Below, piece by piece: positions 17,894 to 29,482 of a DNA stretch of 64,000 bases (its first letter is position 1; every line of letters starts with the position of its first letter). Made by a program: the position numbers and the translations under genes. The notes under the pieces are model-generated. The model made no database searches. It saw only the letters and a list, made by a program, of their open reading frames with translations, and was not told the DNA's origin. Source of the DNA: Apostichopus japonicus (lineage: Eukaryota > Echinodermata > Holothuroidea > Aspidochirotida > Stichopodidae); assembly GCF_037975245.1 (NCBI RefSeq), contig NC_092568.1, positions 5,241,001-5,305,000 on the forward strand, written 5' to 3'.

Positions 17894-19039
17894 CATGTGT
17901 TGTGAACCATTCAAGACGAGATACAATAAGTTCTAATAACCACACTAAATCAACAAATTTTACACAAATGAAACAGGCTGAATTATCTGGTAGTTTGTCT
18001 GGGACCTCAAAGAGAACAAGCAAAATGTCTCAATAACATGGTGAATCTCCGTGAGGTCGTTCGAATGTGAGATTTCTGGTTTTAGGGGATCGCTGTAATG
18101 CTTGAAACTTTAAGTCTCAAGACTCGGTCTGGATTCCATATTACACCGAGTCATCACTAAACAGTGTTACCAAGTGAATTATCATGACCTGTAACTGTGA
18201 AGATGAATAAGCAAAATGTAATAAACTATATTACCATTGTATTTTAATCTTCTGTTTCAACATGAAAGAGACTTTACAAGTCATATCCGCTGAGTGTAGT
18301 TAGTGCATGTGAGCTAACCTAGAGAAAACTGTTTCGAAGTGTGTTTGGTGGATGACGCAGCATATAGATTATCTTGATACGGCTTAATACACGCAGTATT
18401 TATATATACATGCACGAAACTCGTAATCATAAGTATCTTGATGGATTGAATCAAAACCGAAACCACTCATCACATTCAACTATTACTTCCTGTTAACATT
18501 CATTAAAATGGCTGTGCCAAGTCTATAACTTAAAGAATATTACTTTTTGACTAATATCGCAAAATGTTACTAGGAAAGCGAGAGTTAAGTTCTCACAGGC
18601 GACCAATAAAGACTTTGTTTAATAGAAAATAACTGGTATTTAATAAAATCATTTCTTATCAATGTTAGAATCATCCGAAAATTTGATTTTCCGTCGTATA
18701 GATACAAAATGACATTGATGTTGAAGTTGTCAAGAACTGGATTTCTTGGATACCTTTATACTCATGTACGATATTTATGTTACATAAAGACTTGTCATAT
18801 ATCCATAGACTTGTTGTTCTCCTAAAGGCAACAACACGTGTTAACGTTATCTATAAAACAACGCACTTTTGTTTTAAAGGTTTCCAAGTAGAGGTTATAA
18901 ACATGCTACACAGCGTATATATTCTTTTGCACGTAAACACTCTACAGGAACAAAGGGTAATGTGGTTTTAATTGGCGGTATGTGTTTTTGTGATTCTACG
19001 AATTGTGGTGCACTTTTCGTCATAGTCCGGTGTTGGTTC
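17894..19039. other. No gene recognised
   Basis: AT-rich single-copy-like DNA. The 64-codon open stretch at 18777-18971 (plus) shows no motif I can place. Confidence 0.4.
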
Positions 19040-19280
19040 ATGAAAAATGTGGCGTAGCTTGTTTTGTGTAGTTTTGGTGTAGTATAGGTATAGCTTGTTG
19101 CAGTTGCGTGCCATGGCTCGGTTCGATGTTGGTGTAGCTGGGTGTACAGTTTTGGAGCAATCTGTGGGTTAAGTTTGTTGCAGCCTTGGTGTTTATGTTT
19201 GGTGCAGTTTGGTGTAGTATTATGTAGCTTATAGTGTACACATTGATGTCATCTGGTGTATAGTTTGCCACTGTATGTTT
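19040..19280. repeat. Degenerate GT-rich repeat (GTTTGGTGTAG-like)
   Basis: The plus strand is strongly G+T rich and is made of loose repeats of TTGGTGTAG, TAGTTTTGG and TTGCAG-type words. This bias removes stops on the complementary strand and produces the 135-codon minus-strand open frame at 19038-19445. Its deduced product is rich in T, N, H and Q and has no domain. I treat it as a decayed minisatellite, not as a gene. Confidence 0.55.
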
Positions 19281-19726
19281 GCATGTTAAGCCAGATGCTT
19301 TATTTTCATTACTAATTATAGCCACTTGCCACAAATCATCTTCATTTAAAACGATTCGTGTTCTTTGCCAACGCTGAATATCAGCCTTATTTTTGATAAT
19401 CTTACACGATAAAGACAACTCCAGCGCTTCGGTTCTTAGGTGCAAAATTGGTCATATATATGGATATTATTTCTAAGAAACGTATGAAGATCCTTAGGTA
19501 AAGGTCTGAATTGTACGTTAAACAGAAATAATCTCACACTGACCAAGGCGTGGCAATTTCTTCAACAACAACAAAACTGTTAATAACATGACACTATCAG
19601 AATATATAATTTATTAGAAATTTGATATAAATGTCTGTAACTGAAAGTTGTCATCTTTATCAGACACACAGTTCTCCGTACACTTTAAGTGTTAACCTGT
19701 AAACCCTGTGGCAATATGAATGACAG

Positions 19727-19760
19727 TATATACGTGTATATATATATATAAATATATACG

Positions 19761-19800
<40 letters not shown>

Positions 19801-19840
19801 TGTATGTATGTATATATATATATATATATATGTGTGTATA
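19727..19840. repeat. Composite (TA)n microsatellite
   Basis: (TA)n with ACGT, AAATATATACGTATTTA and (GTAT)n interruptions. An inverted-symmetric piece AAATA..TATTT lies in the left half. Confidence 0.9.
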
Positions 19841-22800
19841 AATTTGATTTTTGTATTAGTATTACAACATGTCATTGTTACAGTCTAATATTTCGGATAT
19901 AAAGTATATACGTTATGAAGATATTCTTTCGTTTTAGAGATGTTTTCCATGAAAATAAAATCAGTTGCTTTAATTAACCTACAGTGGAGTTTATTGAGAC
20001 CTTTAAGATATTTTCATATTACGCCCCATATTTATTAGTGATAGCCCACTACCTTTCACCCTACATACAACATACAAGATGCCGGTATAACTGTATAAGT
20101 ACTGTTGAGATGATATAGAAAAAAATTAAAATTTGTTTGACCGGTATAACTCTTCAACGCAAACGGAAGCGGAATTTGTGGAAGTATCACAAGTACCATT
20201 TAAAGGTAGTCGTGGTATTACTTTGTGTTCAAATGGTTTGCGCTGGTGTCGACGCAAGACGATTTGTTTTCAAAGAATCATCAATATAGGTTTGAGTCTT
20301 TTAATCGTCTGATATCTCGTTGAGGTGTAGAGGCCACGGACTCTCTGTGTATACGAAGCCGGACTCCGACGCCGTTACAAACACACTCATATATATAATG
20401 GATGAACGGTTCCGATCCACGTATTTGTTACCAACCTTGTCTGGCTGTTTTTATTTTCAAATATATTTACCTAACATTTCAATGCAACTAACATCCCTGA
20501 TTGGATAGTTCATTGATCAATGGTGTGTGCATGTATAGACATGGAAAGTTTGAGGGAATTCAATCGGAAATTGAAGTATAAAACCAGTAGTGGGATCTAG
20601 GATTTTACAATGGAGTGGGTTCGGTCACGGGTGCCGTTGAAATCCGCCCCTTCACCCCTCTCTCCCCCACCTATCCCAAAATGTCAAATGGTGCATTTTT
20701 TATACATATTTTGACTATGAAGTAGGTCTGCAAGCAAGTTTGTGCAAATAATTACGGTTTCAACTTTTTGTAAGATGTGTTGACGCCCACTCCCACCCCC
20801 ACCAATGAGAACGAAATAAAAATGTATCCAAGAAAACTCTATATTAATATCATAAGCAACTACTATACACTATCGTATTATCATGCTCAATTGGTACTGT
20901 GAAATCCCTGTACCACACATTGGTATTAACATCAAATGCTCGCACAAAGAATAGATTCTATTTACCAATATTCTGACGTCACGATGAATTAACCTAGTTA
21001 AGGAAATACTTAAAAGAAATTACTTTCTGATATTGGTGGAAATGTGTCAAAGCAATATTTTCAAGTATTATAATATTTAAAAAAATGTAGAAGACGTAGG
21101 CCAATTTTGAGTGCAATCTTTGTATAGACAATGTAATTAGAGTTTTCGCCTCTGCCAAAACGGCTGAATTTAAACAATCAATATATAAAATGTACGGTTG
21201 TTTTAGTCTATCAATCTAGACAATAAAACCAAAATGAGAGTGGAGAAAACAGGTATAGCAAGCACCAAGGATGGACCGTACGAATTATACAATAGACATA
21301 TAATAATAATGGTGCCCATATTGCTGGAACACTTAGAACTTATGTGTAATTACCAACTCACAATAAGTCCGTGGCACGAGACGAGACATTTCTTGCAGAT
21401 AGTAACGTTACATTACATGAAATAGCTAACCTTTTTTACTTCCTTTGTCCTTTATCCAGTTTTAATTACATTCTTCGGAGGATTTAGTGTCTAATCAGTA
21501 ACGTGAACAGGATTTCAAAGGTGTGGACGAAATTCGAACCCCCTCTCCTCCCCAGACTGATTTAGTGAGGGGCATGAATCTTTATGAAAGAACGTCCAGC
21601 CCCCCCCCCCTCAATAACCCAACCCCCTAAATGGTCTGATTCTTCCCCAGCTAAATGTAAAGAATCCCCCTACTGAACGTTATAACTTCTAAACGCCCCT
21701 ACCCTGAGCATACAGCCGTTTCTCGTGATATTGTGTGAACGCATGCACTATTTCAAACGGTGCTATATAGCTAATATGAAAACTATGTCATGTTTAGTTG
21801 AAATGCATTATCATTAGGTAACTATTAAAAGCTTAATTACAGTAAACAGCCCCAAACTCTGCCATTAATAGTCGATTTATTATTTTTAATGATCTTAAAA
21901 TCAGCGTAATGACTTTGTCTTCTTCTTCTGTTTCATCGTGCAAACCCCGTTACAAACATGTGTCAAGGAAGTCCAACATCACGCCAGTAAATTTGCAGTG
22001 TTAAGACAAGCTGTGATATCTTTACTGTCAACTCGACTTATAAAAAACATGATAAGAAATGGTCAATATTTCTTATTTTGTTTTGACAACTGTGGTTCTT
22101 ACCTACCATATCACTCTCCCATCTTAAATATGCTGGTTGGTTTACCTAATGTTTCTTTTGCATACAGCTCCGTAGCGCGATGTCCACACGTTCGAACAGT
22201 TTTTGTATCGCTCTACGTATAGAGATGCTCACTGCGTAAAGTGCGCGATACGGTATTAACCCTGGAAAGCTGCGTTTAGCGTTGAATAATTAGTATACAT
22301 ATACTCAATCGACGAAGGACAGATAAGGCCCCCAAAGAAAACATGATTTATCACTGTAATGTAACCAACCACATGGAACTCGGAATTATGGAATTAAAGC
22401 ATAACACTTCGGAGGTTTCGTAAACAAAATAATGTACATTGCAATAACATGTGGGGATCACAATTTCGGTATTAGATGACAGCTTCTATTTATAAACTAG
22501 CTATACGGAAAAAATAAAATAAATTGTTTTAAACGGTACATTATCTTGTAGTGAGATTGAGAAGTCTCCAAATATTTGAGAGTATGATAATGATCCGGTC
22601 AGGAATAGCGCAATTTGCCCTAAATCAACCCAAAATATAGCTTGAATGTACTCACGTTTCTTCAAGTCCAAATCCAGCTGATAATAATCTTCAGTTTCTT
22701 GATCTCAACCAATTTTCTTTGCAGTCAGAAGTGAAAGTTTTCCTCTAATGGTTGAAGTTTTTAAGATATGTTTGTAGGAGTATTTTCCACCCTTTTGATC

Positions 22801-23686
22801 TCTTCCGCTGCTATATTCTGTATAAGACACTCGCGTTGCGTCGTGAAAAGTAATGACAACTACATTATTGGTTCGCGTACGACCAATTGGCGATCAGTAT
22901 CAAGTTAAGACTCTGTTCATTGGTCAATCTGGCTTTGACGTCTTACTTCTGTATTCTGAGAAGGTGGTTTGCTGGTTGTAGTAAAATCTGGATTCCTATT
23001 GCCCAAGCAGCTAAATTGTCATCAAGTTTGTAGAAATCAATCAGTCTTTTTTTTATATACGACAGACACCCAGGATTGTTTAGTTGACAAGTTCATCTCG
23101 TACCAGCTTATGTGCTTATTCTAAACAGCGAGTAGTAGGTACGCGTGTGTGTGTGTGTCGAATAGATGTGTAACGCGAAGAGGCTACCTGGTGAGAAATT
23201 GAGTTATCATGACACATTCACAATACCTACATAGCCCTCTGAACATACAGTGATTACTAGGGAGAGTGAAATATTCCATCAATAACCGAAAAACTAAAAT
23301 CAGAAATTAAAGTGTTATATGGGAATGTCGACTGTATACATATCAGTATGTAATAGTATAACATTACTACATGAATTAGTACACGTGAGCGAGTTTAATC
23401 TTTGATATACTAGCATGCCTGAGACCGAAGGTTTTGTATACCAAAAAGACCGTAACGGGGAAACTAGTTTCTACCATATTGTAATGGCACGCTAGAATTA
23501 AACATATACATGCCTATAAGGCGTGCTAGTTTGGAACATAATAAACAAGGTCTGGCGCCATTCTTTTTCATAAATGTCGAAAAATGCAAACATATAAAAT
23601 AGCGATATGCATGTGTCCAAACTTAACAAAAATCAGCAACATACCAAAAGATGAAATCGGGTGAGAGAAGATAGGAGTTAGACCGT
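19841..23686. other. No gene recognised (3.8 kb)
   Basis: AT-rich DNA. C-rich patches at 20640-20680 and 20784-20805 and an 11-C run at 21600-21610 could mark old transposon ends. A TGACGTCA octamer lies at 20974-20981, and (GT)n lies at 23139-23157. The longest open stretch is 94 codons at 21938-22222 (plus); it has no domain signature, signal peptide or repeat, and I cannot call it a gene. Confidence 0.4.
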
Positions 23687-23911
23687 TCCCATGGTAACAT
23701 CATTACAATTTTTAAAGTAAATTAATATCCTACTTCTGTTTTCTCCATTTCCAGGCATGAATTTGATATGTATAATTGAAACTATTTGTTCACTTGATTC
23801 ATTATTATGACTTTCCTATGGATATGTGATATTGAGTATTTATGCTGGAAATAAACTGTTTCATTGTTACCCTCATTTTCATGGTAACATCATCAAAATT
23901 CTAAAAGTAAA
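23687..23911. repeat. Pair of about 32-bp direct repeats, CATGGTAACATCAT core
   Basis: CATGGTAACATCATTACAAT followed by TTTTAAAGTAAA at 23690-23721 recurs with a few changes at 23880-23910, offset 190 bp. The same word CATGGTAACATCAT appears at about 27733, and its CCATGGTAAC half is the core of the minisatellite that starts 120 bp downstream, which suggests a common origin. Confidence 0.7.
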
Positions 23912-24029
23912 AGTGCAAATCATGCCTATGTACGAAGTTTGTTTCTGAAAGTGAGGTTTGAATGAAAATATGAATTTGAAAACACTGTACCGCTAAGAGA
24001 AGTGAGATTGATGCAGACAACAAATGTAA

Positions 24030-24452
24030 GGTAACCCCACCCAACCCTTCCATTGTAACCCCACCCCAACCTTTCCATGGTAACCCCATCCCATCCCTTC
24101 AACGGTAACCACACCCAATCCTTCCATGGTGACCACACCCCAACCCTTCCATGGTAACCCCACCCAAACCCTTCCATTGTAACCCCACCCCAACCTTTCC
24201 ATGGTAACCCCACCCCATCCCTTCAACGGTAACCACACCCAATCCTTCCATGGTGACCACACCCTAACCATTCCATGGTGATCCCACCCCAACCCTTCCA
24301 CTGTAACCCCACCCAAACCCTTCCACTGTAACCCCACCCAAACCCTTCCATGGTAACCACACCCCAACCCTTCCATGGTAACCACACCCCAACCCTTCTA
24401 TGGTAACCCCACCCAAACCCTTCAACGGTAACCCCACCCCAACCCTTCCATG
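24030..24452. repeat. 24-25 bp C-rich minisatellite with higher-order repeats
   Basis: About 17 tandem units of the form AACCCCACCCCAACCCTTCC followed by ATGGT, each containing the CCATGG(T) core or a variant (CATTGT, CACTGT, CAACGG). A block of five variant units starting at 24051 recurs at 24175 with the same order of variants, giving a higher-order period of 124 bp. The minus strand has repeated GGGTTGGGGTGGGG, so G-quadruplex formation is plausible. Overlapping minus-strand open frames of 62-130 codons (GWGYHGRVG repeats) follow from the repeat being stop-free, not from selection. Confidence 0.95.
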
Positions 24453-25798
24453 CACCTACCTAAGAATTTAATCTTAGGGCAAAAAAAAGAACCCTTAGCG
24501 TTCTTTATATAGGCTATATGAGAGGAATGTCATGCAAATGTATGGATGATATATGACATGAAGGTAAACATACATATCTGCCCAAAGATCAGTATCTTTT
24601 AAAACAAAGTAACAAACGGTAAGTTTAATTGTGTCATATATACTGAATTTAATTTGTTTATGTTTGGTAAACTGAAAATATCACAGAATATCGTTTGCTA
24701 AACTGTAACACTTAATCATAAGGTAACAGAGGCTCCAGCTAAATTTACTGTACCAGGAGGCATGGATCACTCCATAGCAAAGATATTATCATATCGTTAA
24801 GTCTTTCGTTTGGGCGGTGACAGGGTGTGATGGGGTTTTCATATTGAAAGAATGAATCACTTCTGGTTTCTTTCTATAACGCACAAATAACTAGCTGAAC
24901 TAAATATTGGTTGATCGAGTTACACCTAATGAAAAGCTTTAAATGCTTTCATATTACCATGTGTTCATTGTTCCAATGTTAAGCCCAAGAGCGGTATACA
25001 ATCGTGCTACCGGTGATTTACAGTAATCCCCAATACAGAAACAAACAAGTAGGAAATCCATGGAATAATTATAACAGATCATATCGCAAAGTTGATTTAT
25101 TTGACTGCATACATGGTGTCATAACATCGTCATACAACCAGAGGAACAAGTCCCTGATGGTTCAAAGTACCCCTTACCGTTAGGTGGAGTTTGAGACACG
25201 CCTTACCCTTCTTGAAATTCTTTGACCTAATGCCCTTAGCATTTGTTTGTGACCAAGATTACGGTCGTAGACATCACTTTACATTCCAAGTCATCAATGA
25301 AAGACAATTACAACGGTCGACGCCCTATATACAGTAGCAGAATACTGACACATTGTTGATTTGTAGAAACGCACGTTACCATTGACTGCAAGATATTTAC
25401 AGAGATCTATTACAGCGCCTTGGCGATAGAGACTGGATTTCTCATTGAAAGTGAAGCCGCTAACTATCGTGCTTTGGTCGCATTAGAAACATATATATGT
25501 TTTCTAGATAAAGATAAGGTACAGCTTAGTAACAAATAAATTGGGATATTCCGGTATAATTGTCCATCCAATCTTTCCTACATTGCTACGTCATGTTAAA
25601 GAAACACAATTCCTTCGCAGAAATTAGGAATTAGTCTCTCAAGTGTGTCTGATACCTCGTAGTGTAATTCGATTTGTAACAGTCCCTTATCTGTACTATT
25701 TAAAAAAAGAGTTAGGTTTGGTCGCCAAATTAGAAATGCCTTTTGATCGGCTGCTAATATATGTGTGTATATATTCGAATTAATACATGTATATAATG
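24453..25798. other. No gene recognised
   Basis: AT-rich single-copy-like DNA with no long open stretch and no repeat I can identify. Confidence 0.4.
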
Positions 25799-26158
25799 TG
25801 ATATATCAGTGGCGTAGGAAGGTACTTTTGAGTGGGGGGGGGGGGGGCTGAAGACTTATGGCCGGCCTGGGGGAGGGGTCTTTGGAATTTTTTGCATTTC
25901 CAGGTAGCCTCAGATGCAATTTGGTGCAATATAGCACACTTCAACACCGACTCCATTTTGTAAACTTAATTTTGTATTTTCACCTGGCCTTAGATGCAAT
26001 TTGGTGCTCCAAATGAATTTTTTTTTCTCATTTGGAAATGAAAAAGGGGTTTTCTGACTTGCGAAGCGGGGGGGCGGAATGATACTTCCGCCCCTCCACA
26101 TTTTTCACTGGGGGGCTGGCGCCCCCAGCCCCCCGGTTCCTACGCCCTTGTGATATAT
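25799..26158. mobile_element. hAT-type MITE, copy 1, with 8-bp target duplication
   Basis: The element spans 25807-26150 (344 bp). It starts CAGTGGCGTAGGAA and ends TTCCTACGCCCTTG, whose reverse complement is CAAGGGCGTAGGAA, so the ends match at 12 of 14 positions. It is flanked by TGATATAT on both sides (25799-25806, 26151-26158). An 8-bp duplication and CA(G/A)TGGCG-type ends are hallmarks of the hAT superfamily. The body has an internal direct repeat (CAGATGCAATTTGGTGC and TAGATGCAATTTGGTGC), a 12-G run and a GC-rich hairpin near the right end (CTGGCGCCCCCAG). There is no transposase, so it needs one supplied elsewhere. A close second copy lies at 38222. Confidence 0.93.
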
Positions 26159-26479
26159 TTTCCCCATGCACATTGCCTATCATATACACGTATATGTGGA
26201 AATTGGCTTCATCGCTATGTATATATACTAACGTGCAGCAAGGAACATTACCGAAACCGTAGGTAAGCATAAGCGCATGTGTTTTACGTGTTTGTGCGTA
26301 AGAAGTCATTAACATGTCCCCTTCGGCGCTTAACCAAATCTTCCCTTCGGTGCTATACACAATATCTTTGGGATTGTAAGTATCCACACTACTGACTGCG
26401 TAATAAACAGTTCCAAAAGGTAAAGGTTAGTGACATGTACTATTTCTAATGAACAAAGAGTACACACCCCTGTATCTTA

Positions 26480-27250
26480 AGTTGACCTCCATTGACCCCT
26501 TGACATTTCATGTTAATCAATATGATGTAAACAAGGAAAGTCTTATTTCCTAAATGGGAGTCATGGTTTCGGTCTGTTTGCCATTTGAACTTGTTCGTAA
26601 TGACCGGACGATTTTTTTTTGGCTACAGGGAGCATTGAGCTCCGACCTTTGACGTAAACATTCACCCGCCAAGTTTGAATTCCGCCGGCCTTACGATGAG
26701 CGGTACCGTAGCTATCGACACACTTCTCCACACAAAATTGACCAAGTCGACCTTTGAACTCCTTTGAACAATTAATTAATCAGCTTTTAATTTCAAGGTC
26801 TTTTATCCTACAAGGTTTGGGTTATTTTTCCTTCTTGGTAATCGTACTACACAAAAAGGTGGCTTTGGTTATTTGACGTTTGGGGCCTATGACGTCATAG
26901 GTCACGGATGCATAACCTCCCACACCTAGAGAAATACCCATTAAGTTTGAAGTCCACAGGCCGGTTTACGGAGCAGTTTACGACACACGTTTTCACACAA
27001 ATTTGACACATGTTTGACCTATGACCTCCTTTGATTATGTGACCTTTCGCTTTTTACATTAGTTATTACGATATTAACTTTGAGCGTCTGATATCCAACA
27101 CAAAGGTTATAGTAGGCTTTGTCACATTTGAGAGCGTAAATTGGTCAAAATGCCTTTTGGGGGTGGGTGTGGGAGGGGTTTGACCTTTGACTTTGACCCC
27201 ATGACTTCATATGTCACTAGAGTACCACAAGAAAATGTCAGAAACATCGA
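26480..27250. repeat. Diverged 272-bp direct repeat rich in TGACCT half-sites
   Basis: A segment starting AAGTTTGAATTCCGCCGGCC at 26671 recurs in diverged form as AAGTTTGAAGTCCACAGGCC at 26943. Shared words follow in both: GAGC, TACGACACAC or TCGACACAC, CACACAAA and TTGAC. Both units end in TGACCT-rich text. Between and after them are many TGACCT/AGGTCA half-sites, including TGACCTTTGACTTTGACCCC at 27181-27200 and TTGACCTATGACCTCC at about 27025. The 10-bp palindrome ATGACGTCAT lies at 26889-26898. This looks like an old dispersed repeat, and any binding function is inference. Confidence 0.6.
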
Positions 27251-28181
27251 TTTGAAATGACATTGGTTACAATGTTCAGGTTATTGTTTTATACAGCAAT
27301 AATTTAAACTACTACATTTTCCGATCAACACTGGGTGGGTGCTGTCTAATCACAGCTCACTGGCACCATAGTTAGCATGTGCTGTTCTTCTGGTAGACGG
27401 ACTCGATCGCCTGCATGCAAAACTAGATTGTCCAGCCACTTGGACTGCACATACTTCGAGGGCAAAAAGATGAATTTACTTTCAAAATTAAAAAGTTTGT
27501 TGAAAAATAGATTTGGAAGCAATTGTGTCTATTGATCTGTGATATAACAAACCAATGTCATACATAAAGTCAACCTTAAAAAATTCCTTCATTTTATGAA
27601 AACCTCTCGACTTTGTGACGCGAACACTTGAAATAAGTACATTTCTGACGTTTCCTGTCAGCATGGTATATAAATTCGATAATGTTCTGTTTTGAACCAC
27701 CGCCCAAAATTGTTTTTGTTAACATTCGACACCATGGTAACATCATAGATGCATCATATACTGTCATGATAAGATTCCTACAGCGGTTATGTTTATACAT
27801 GTATAGGATCTGGTTACGTTTAACCTACTTTGTGAAATTTGTGAAATAATGGAAACAGATGTCCCGGGACAGGGACACCTTCCTCTACTTTGACAAATAT
27901 GTGAAGTTTGAGGTCGTCTTAATTTAAATTTAAAAGTATGAAATGATGTAATATTGTCATGATAATTTCAATAATCTGTGGTCGACCAGTGAGAGGAGGG
28001 TGGGGTGGGGTGGAGAGATGATCGCTATTTATTAAGTTTTAATGACTAGAATATTCTCTGTCTGTTTACACTTTTGTTAAGAGGACAGGGGCAAAAATCA
28101 GACCTTTAAATGTTACTGTCAACGACACGTTTTATGAAGATTCTCGACACTGACTGACGCTTCACAGAAATAACAAGATTG
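27251..28181. other. No gene recognised
   Basis: AT-rich. Includes CATGGTAACATCAT near 27733 (see the repeat at 23.7 kb) and a GGGTGGGGTGGGGTGG stretch at about 27998-28013. Two overlapping minus-strand open stretches of about 70 codons (27488-27800) are unassigned. Confidence 0.4.
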
Positions 28182-28413
28182 ACGTTTCTGTGTCATATTA
28201 AAGTGATATTGCGGTAGCAGACAAAGTAACATTAATATAGAAAAAGAACAATATATAATATATATTATTTGGAAACTCCATCTCAACATCTTGTCCCTAT
28301 AACTACTATATGGCGGTGGATTGATCATATAGCACGTTTCTGTGCCATGTTAAAGTGATATTGCAGTAGCAGACAAAGTTGCATTAATATAGGAAAAGAA
28401 CAATATATAATAT
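28182..28413. repeat. 152-bp tandem duplication, second copy split by a LINE
   Basis: Copy 1 (28182-28333) begins ACGTTTCTGTGTCATATTAA. Copy 2 begins at 28334 (ACGTTTCTGTGCCATGTTAA) and runs about 80 bp to 28413 at roughly 90% identity. The rest of copy 2 resumes at about 29334: the text ATATATATTA..TTTG..AACxCCATCTCAACATCTT is present at 28257-28291 in copy 1 and again at 29335-29370. A LINE has therefore landed inside copy 2. Confidence 0.85.
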
Positions 28414-29333
28414 AATATAATAATAATGGACATTTATAATGCGCCTATATCCGTCAAAAAAGACGCTCATTGCGCAATGACACAAACAGTGCGACAGCAA
28501 AACAAAAACAGTAAACATAGTACAAGACAAAAATGCAAGCAAAAATGGGCAACAGCGAACAATTAATTAAACAGTTTCAACAGATGAGTCTTGAGAGAGC
28601 GTTTATAAGAAGCACGAGATGGACTGTGTTTTACATGTTCTGAAAGGCTGTTCCACAGAGAAGGGGCAGCATCAGTGCCCCATGATCGATTTGAGAGATT
28701 TTCACACAGAAGTAATTTATTGTGTGATCTCATGAAACTGCGATTTGCGTGATATTGCTGCAGAAGTTCTGACAAGTAGAATGGCGAATTCTAACAAAAT
28801 AGCGATATGTGAAAATCAATATTTTAAATATAATTCTGTCTTTGTTCGGGAACCAGTGTTATTCTCTCAGATTATGTGTGACCTATTCCCTTGGCTTGAA
28901 ATGGGTAATAATTCATGCAGCAATGTTCTGTAGTCGTGCAAGACGGTTGATTTGTATTTCTGGTAGACCGTAAAGGAGAGAATTTCTCATGTCAAGGCGT
29001 GATGTGACGTATGCATGTACTAGTTGTTCTGTAACATTATGTGTTAGGTATTTCCTAATATATAAGAACAAGGTTGCGAAGAAGAAATGCAGCATTTCGA
29101 GATATTAAGGTAATGTGATCATTTAATGACATGTTGGCATCAAATAAGGTACCCAGATTCCGCACTTTTGTTGAGGTAGTTATGTTTGTGGTACCAATAC
29201 GAAGGTGATGAATTTTTACCTTTTCAAGCTGCTGCTTTGTCATCGTTTAATTTCAAGAAATTTTGCTTCATCCAAAGTCTAATGTAATCAATGCACGATT
29301 CTAGGCGACGCAGTGCATAAGTTGCCTCAACTT
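28414..29333 (-). pseudogene. 5'-truncated CR1/L2-type LINE, reverse-transcriptase C-terminal part
   Basis: Reading the minus strand from about 29333, the frames give reverse-transcriptase text typical of the Jockey/CR1/L2 group: RLESCIDYIRLWMKQN then FLKLNDDK (about 29237-29300). After a frameshift come VRNLGTLFDANMSLNDHI, VTSRLDMRNSLLYGLP and NRLARLQNIAA. At the C-terminus are SELLQQYHANRS and WGTDAAPSLWNSLSEHV, and the frame ends in KTHLLKLFN and a stop at 28563. At least two frameshifts and several stops kill it. A short 3' UTR (28429-28562) ends GCGCATTATAAATGTCC followed by an (ATT)n/(ATATT)n tail at 28410-28428, as in CR1/L2 elements that end in a microsatellite. The 5' end is truncated inside the RT domain. 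Target duplication cannot be resolved in the AT-rich site. No endonuclease domain is present. Confidence 0.88.
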
Positions 29334-29370
29334 AATATATATTAATTTGAAAACACCATCTCAACATCTT

Positions 29371-29415
29371 ATATATCTATATATATATATATATATCTAT
29401 ATATATATATATATA

Positions 29416-29480
<65 letters not shown>
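29371..29480. repeat. (TA)n microsatellite
   Basis: About 110 bp of TA with CT interruptions in the left third. It starts exactly where the interrupted copy of the 152-bp repeat ends. The 89- and 74-codon open frames across it are artefacts. Confidence 0.95.

Positions 29481-29482
<2 letters not shown>

Noticed and set aside
19038-19445. 135-codon minus-strand frame, the longest outside pure microsatellites and minisatellites
   Set aside because: Half of it reads a GT-rich degenerate repeat that lacks stops on this strand. No domain, and composition biased to T, N, H and Q.
21938-22222. 94-codon plus-strand frame as a small gene
   Set aside because: No motif, signal peptide, membrane segment or repeat; length is compatible with chance in 64 kb of six frames.
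23735-23760. 3' splice site (pyrimidine-rich tract then CCAG at about 23755)
   Set aside because: It matches the consensus, but the downstream sequence has stops in all frames within a few codons, so no exon is supported.
24030-24452. CRISPR-like array
   Set aside because: Units are directly adjacent without unique spacers, in eukaryotic-type DNA; it is a minisatellite. The same applies to 59321-59838.
23901-24455. Gly/Trp-rich minus-strand frames up to 130 codons
   Set aside because: They read the 24-25 bp minisatellite in overlapping frames; indels between units break each frame arbitrarily.
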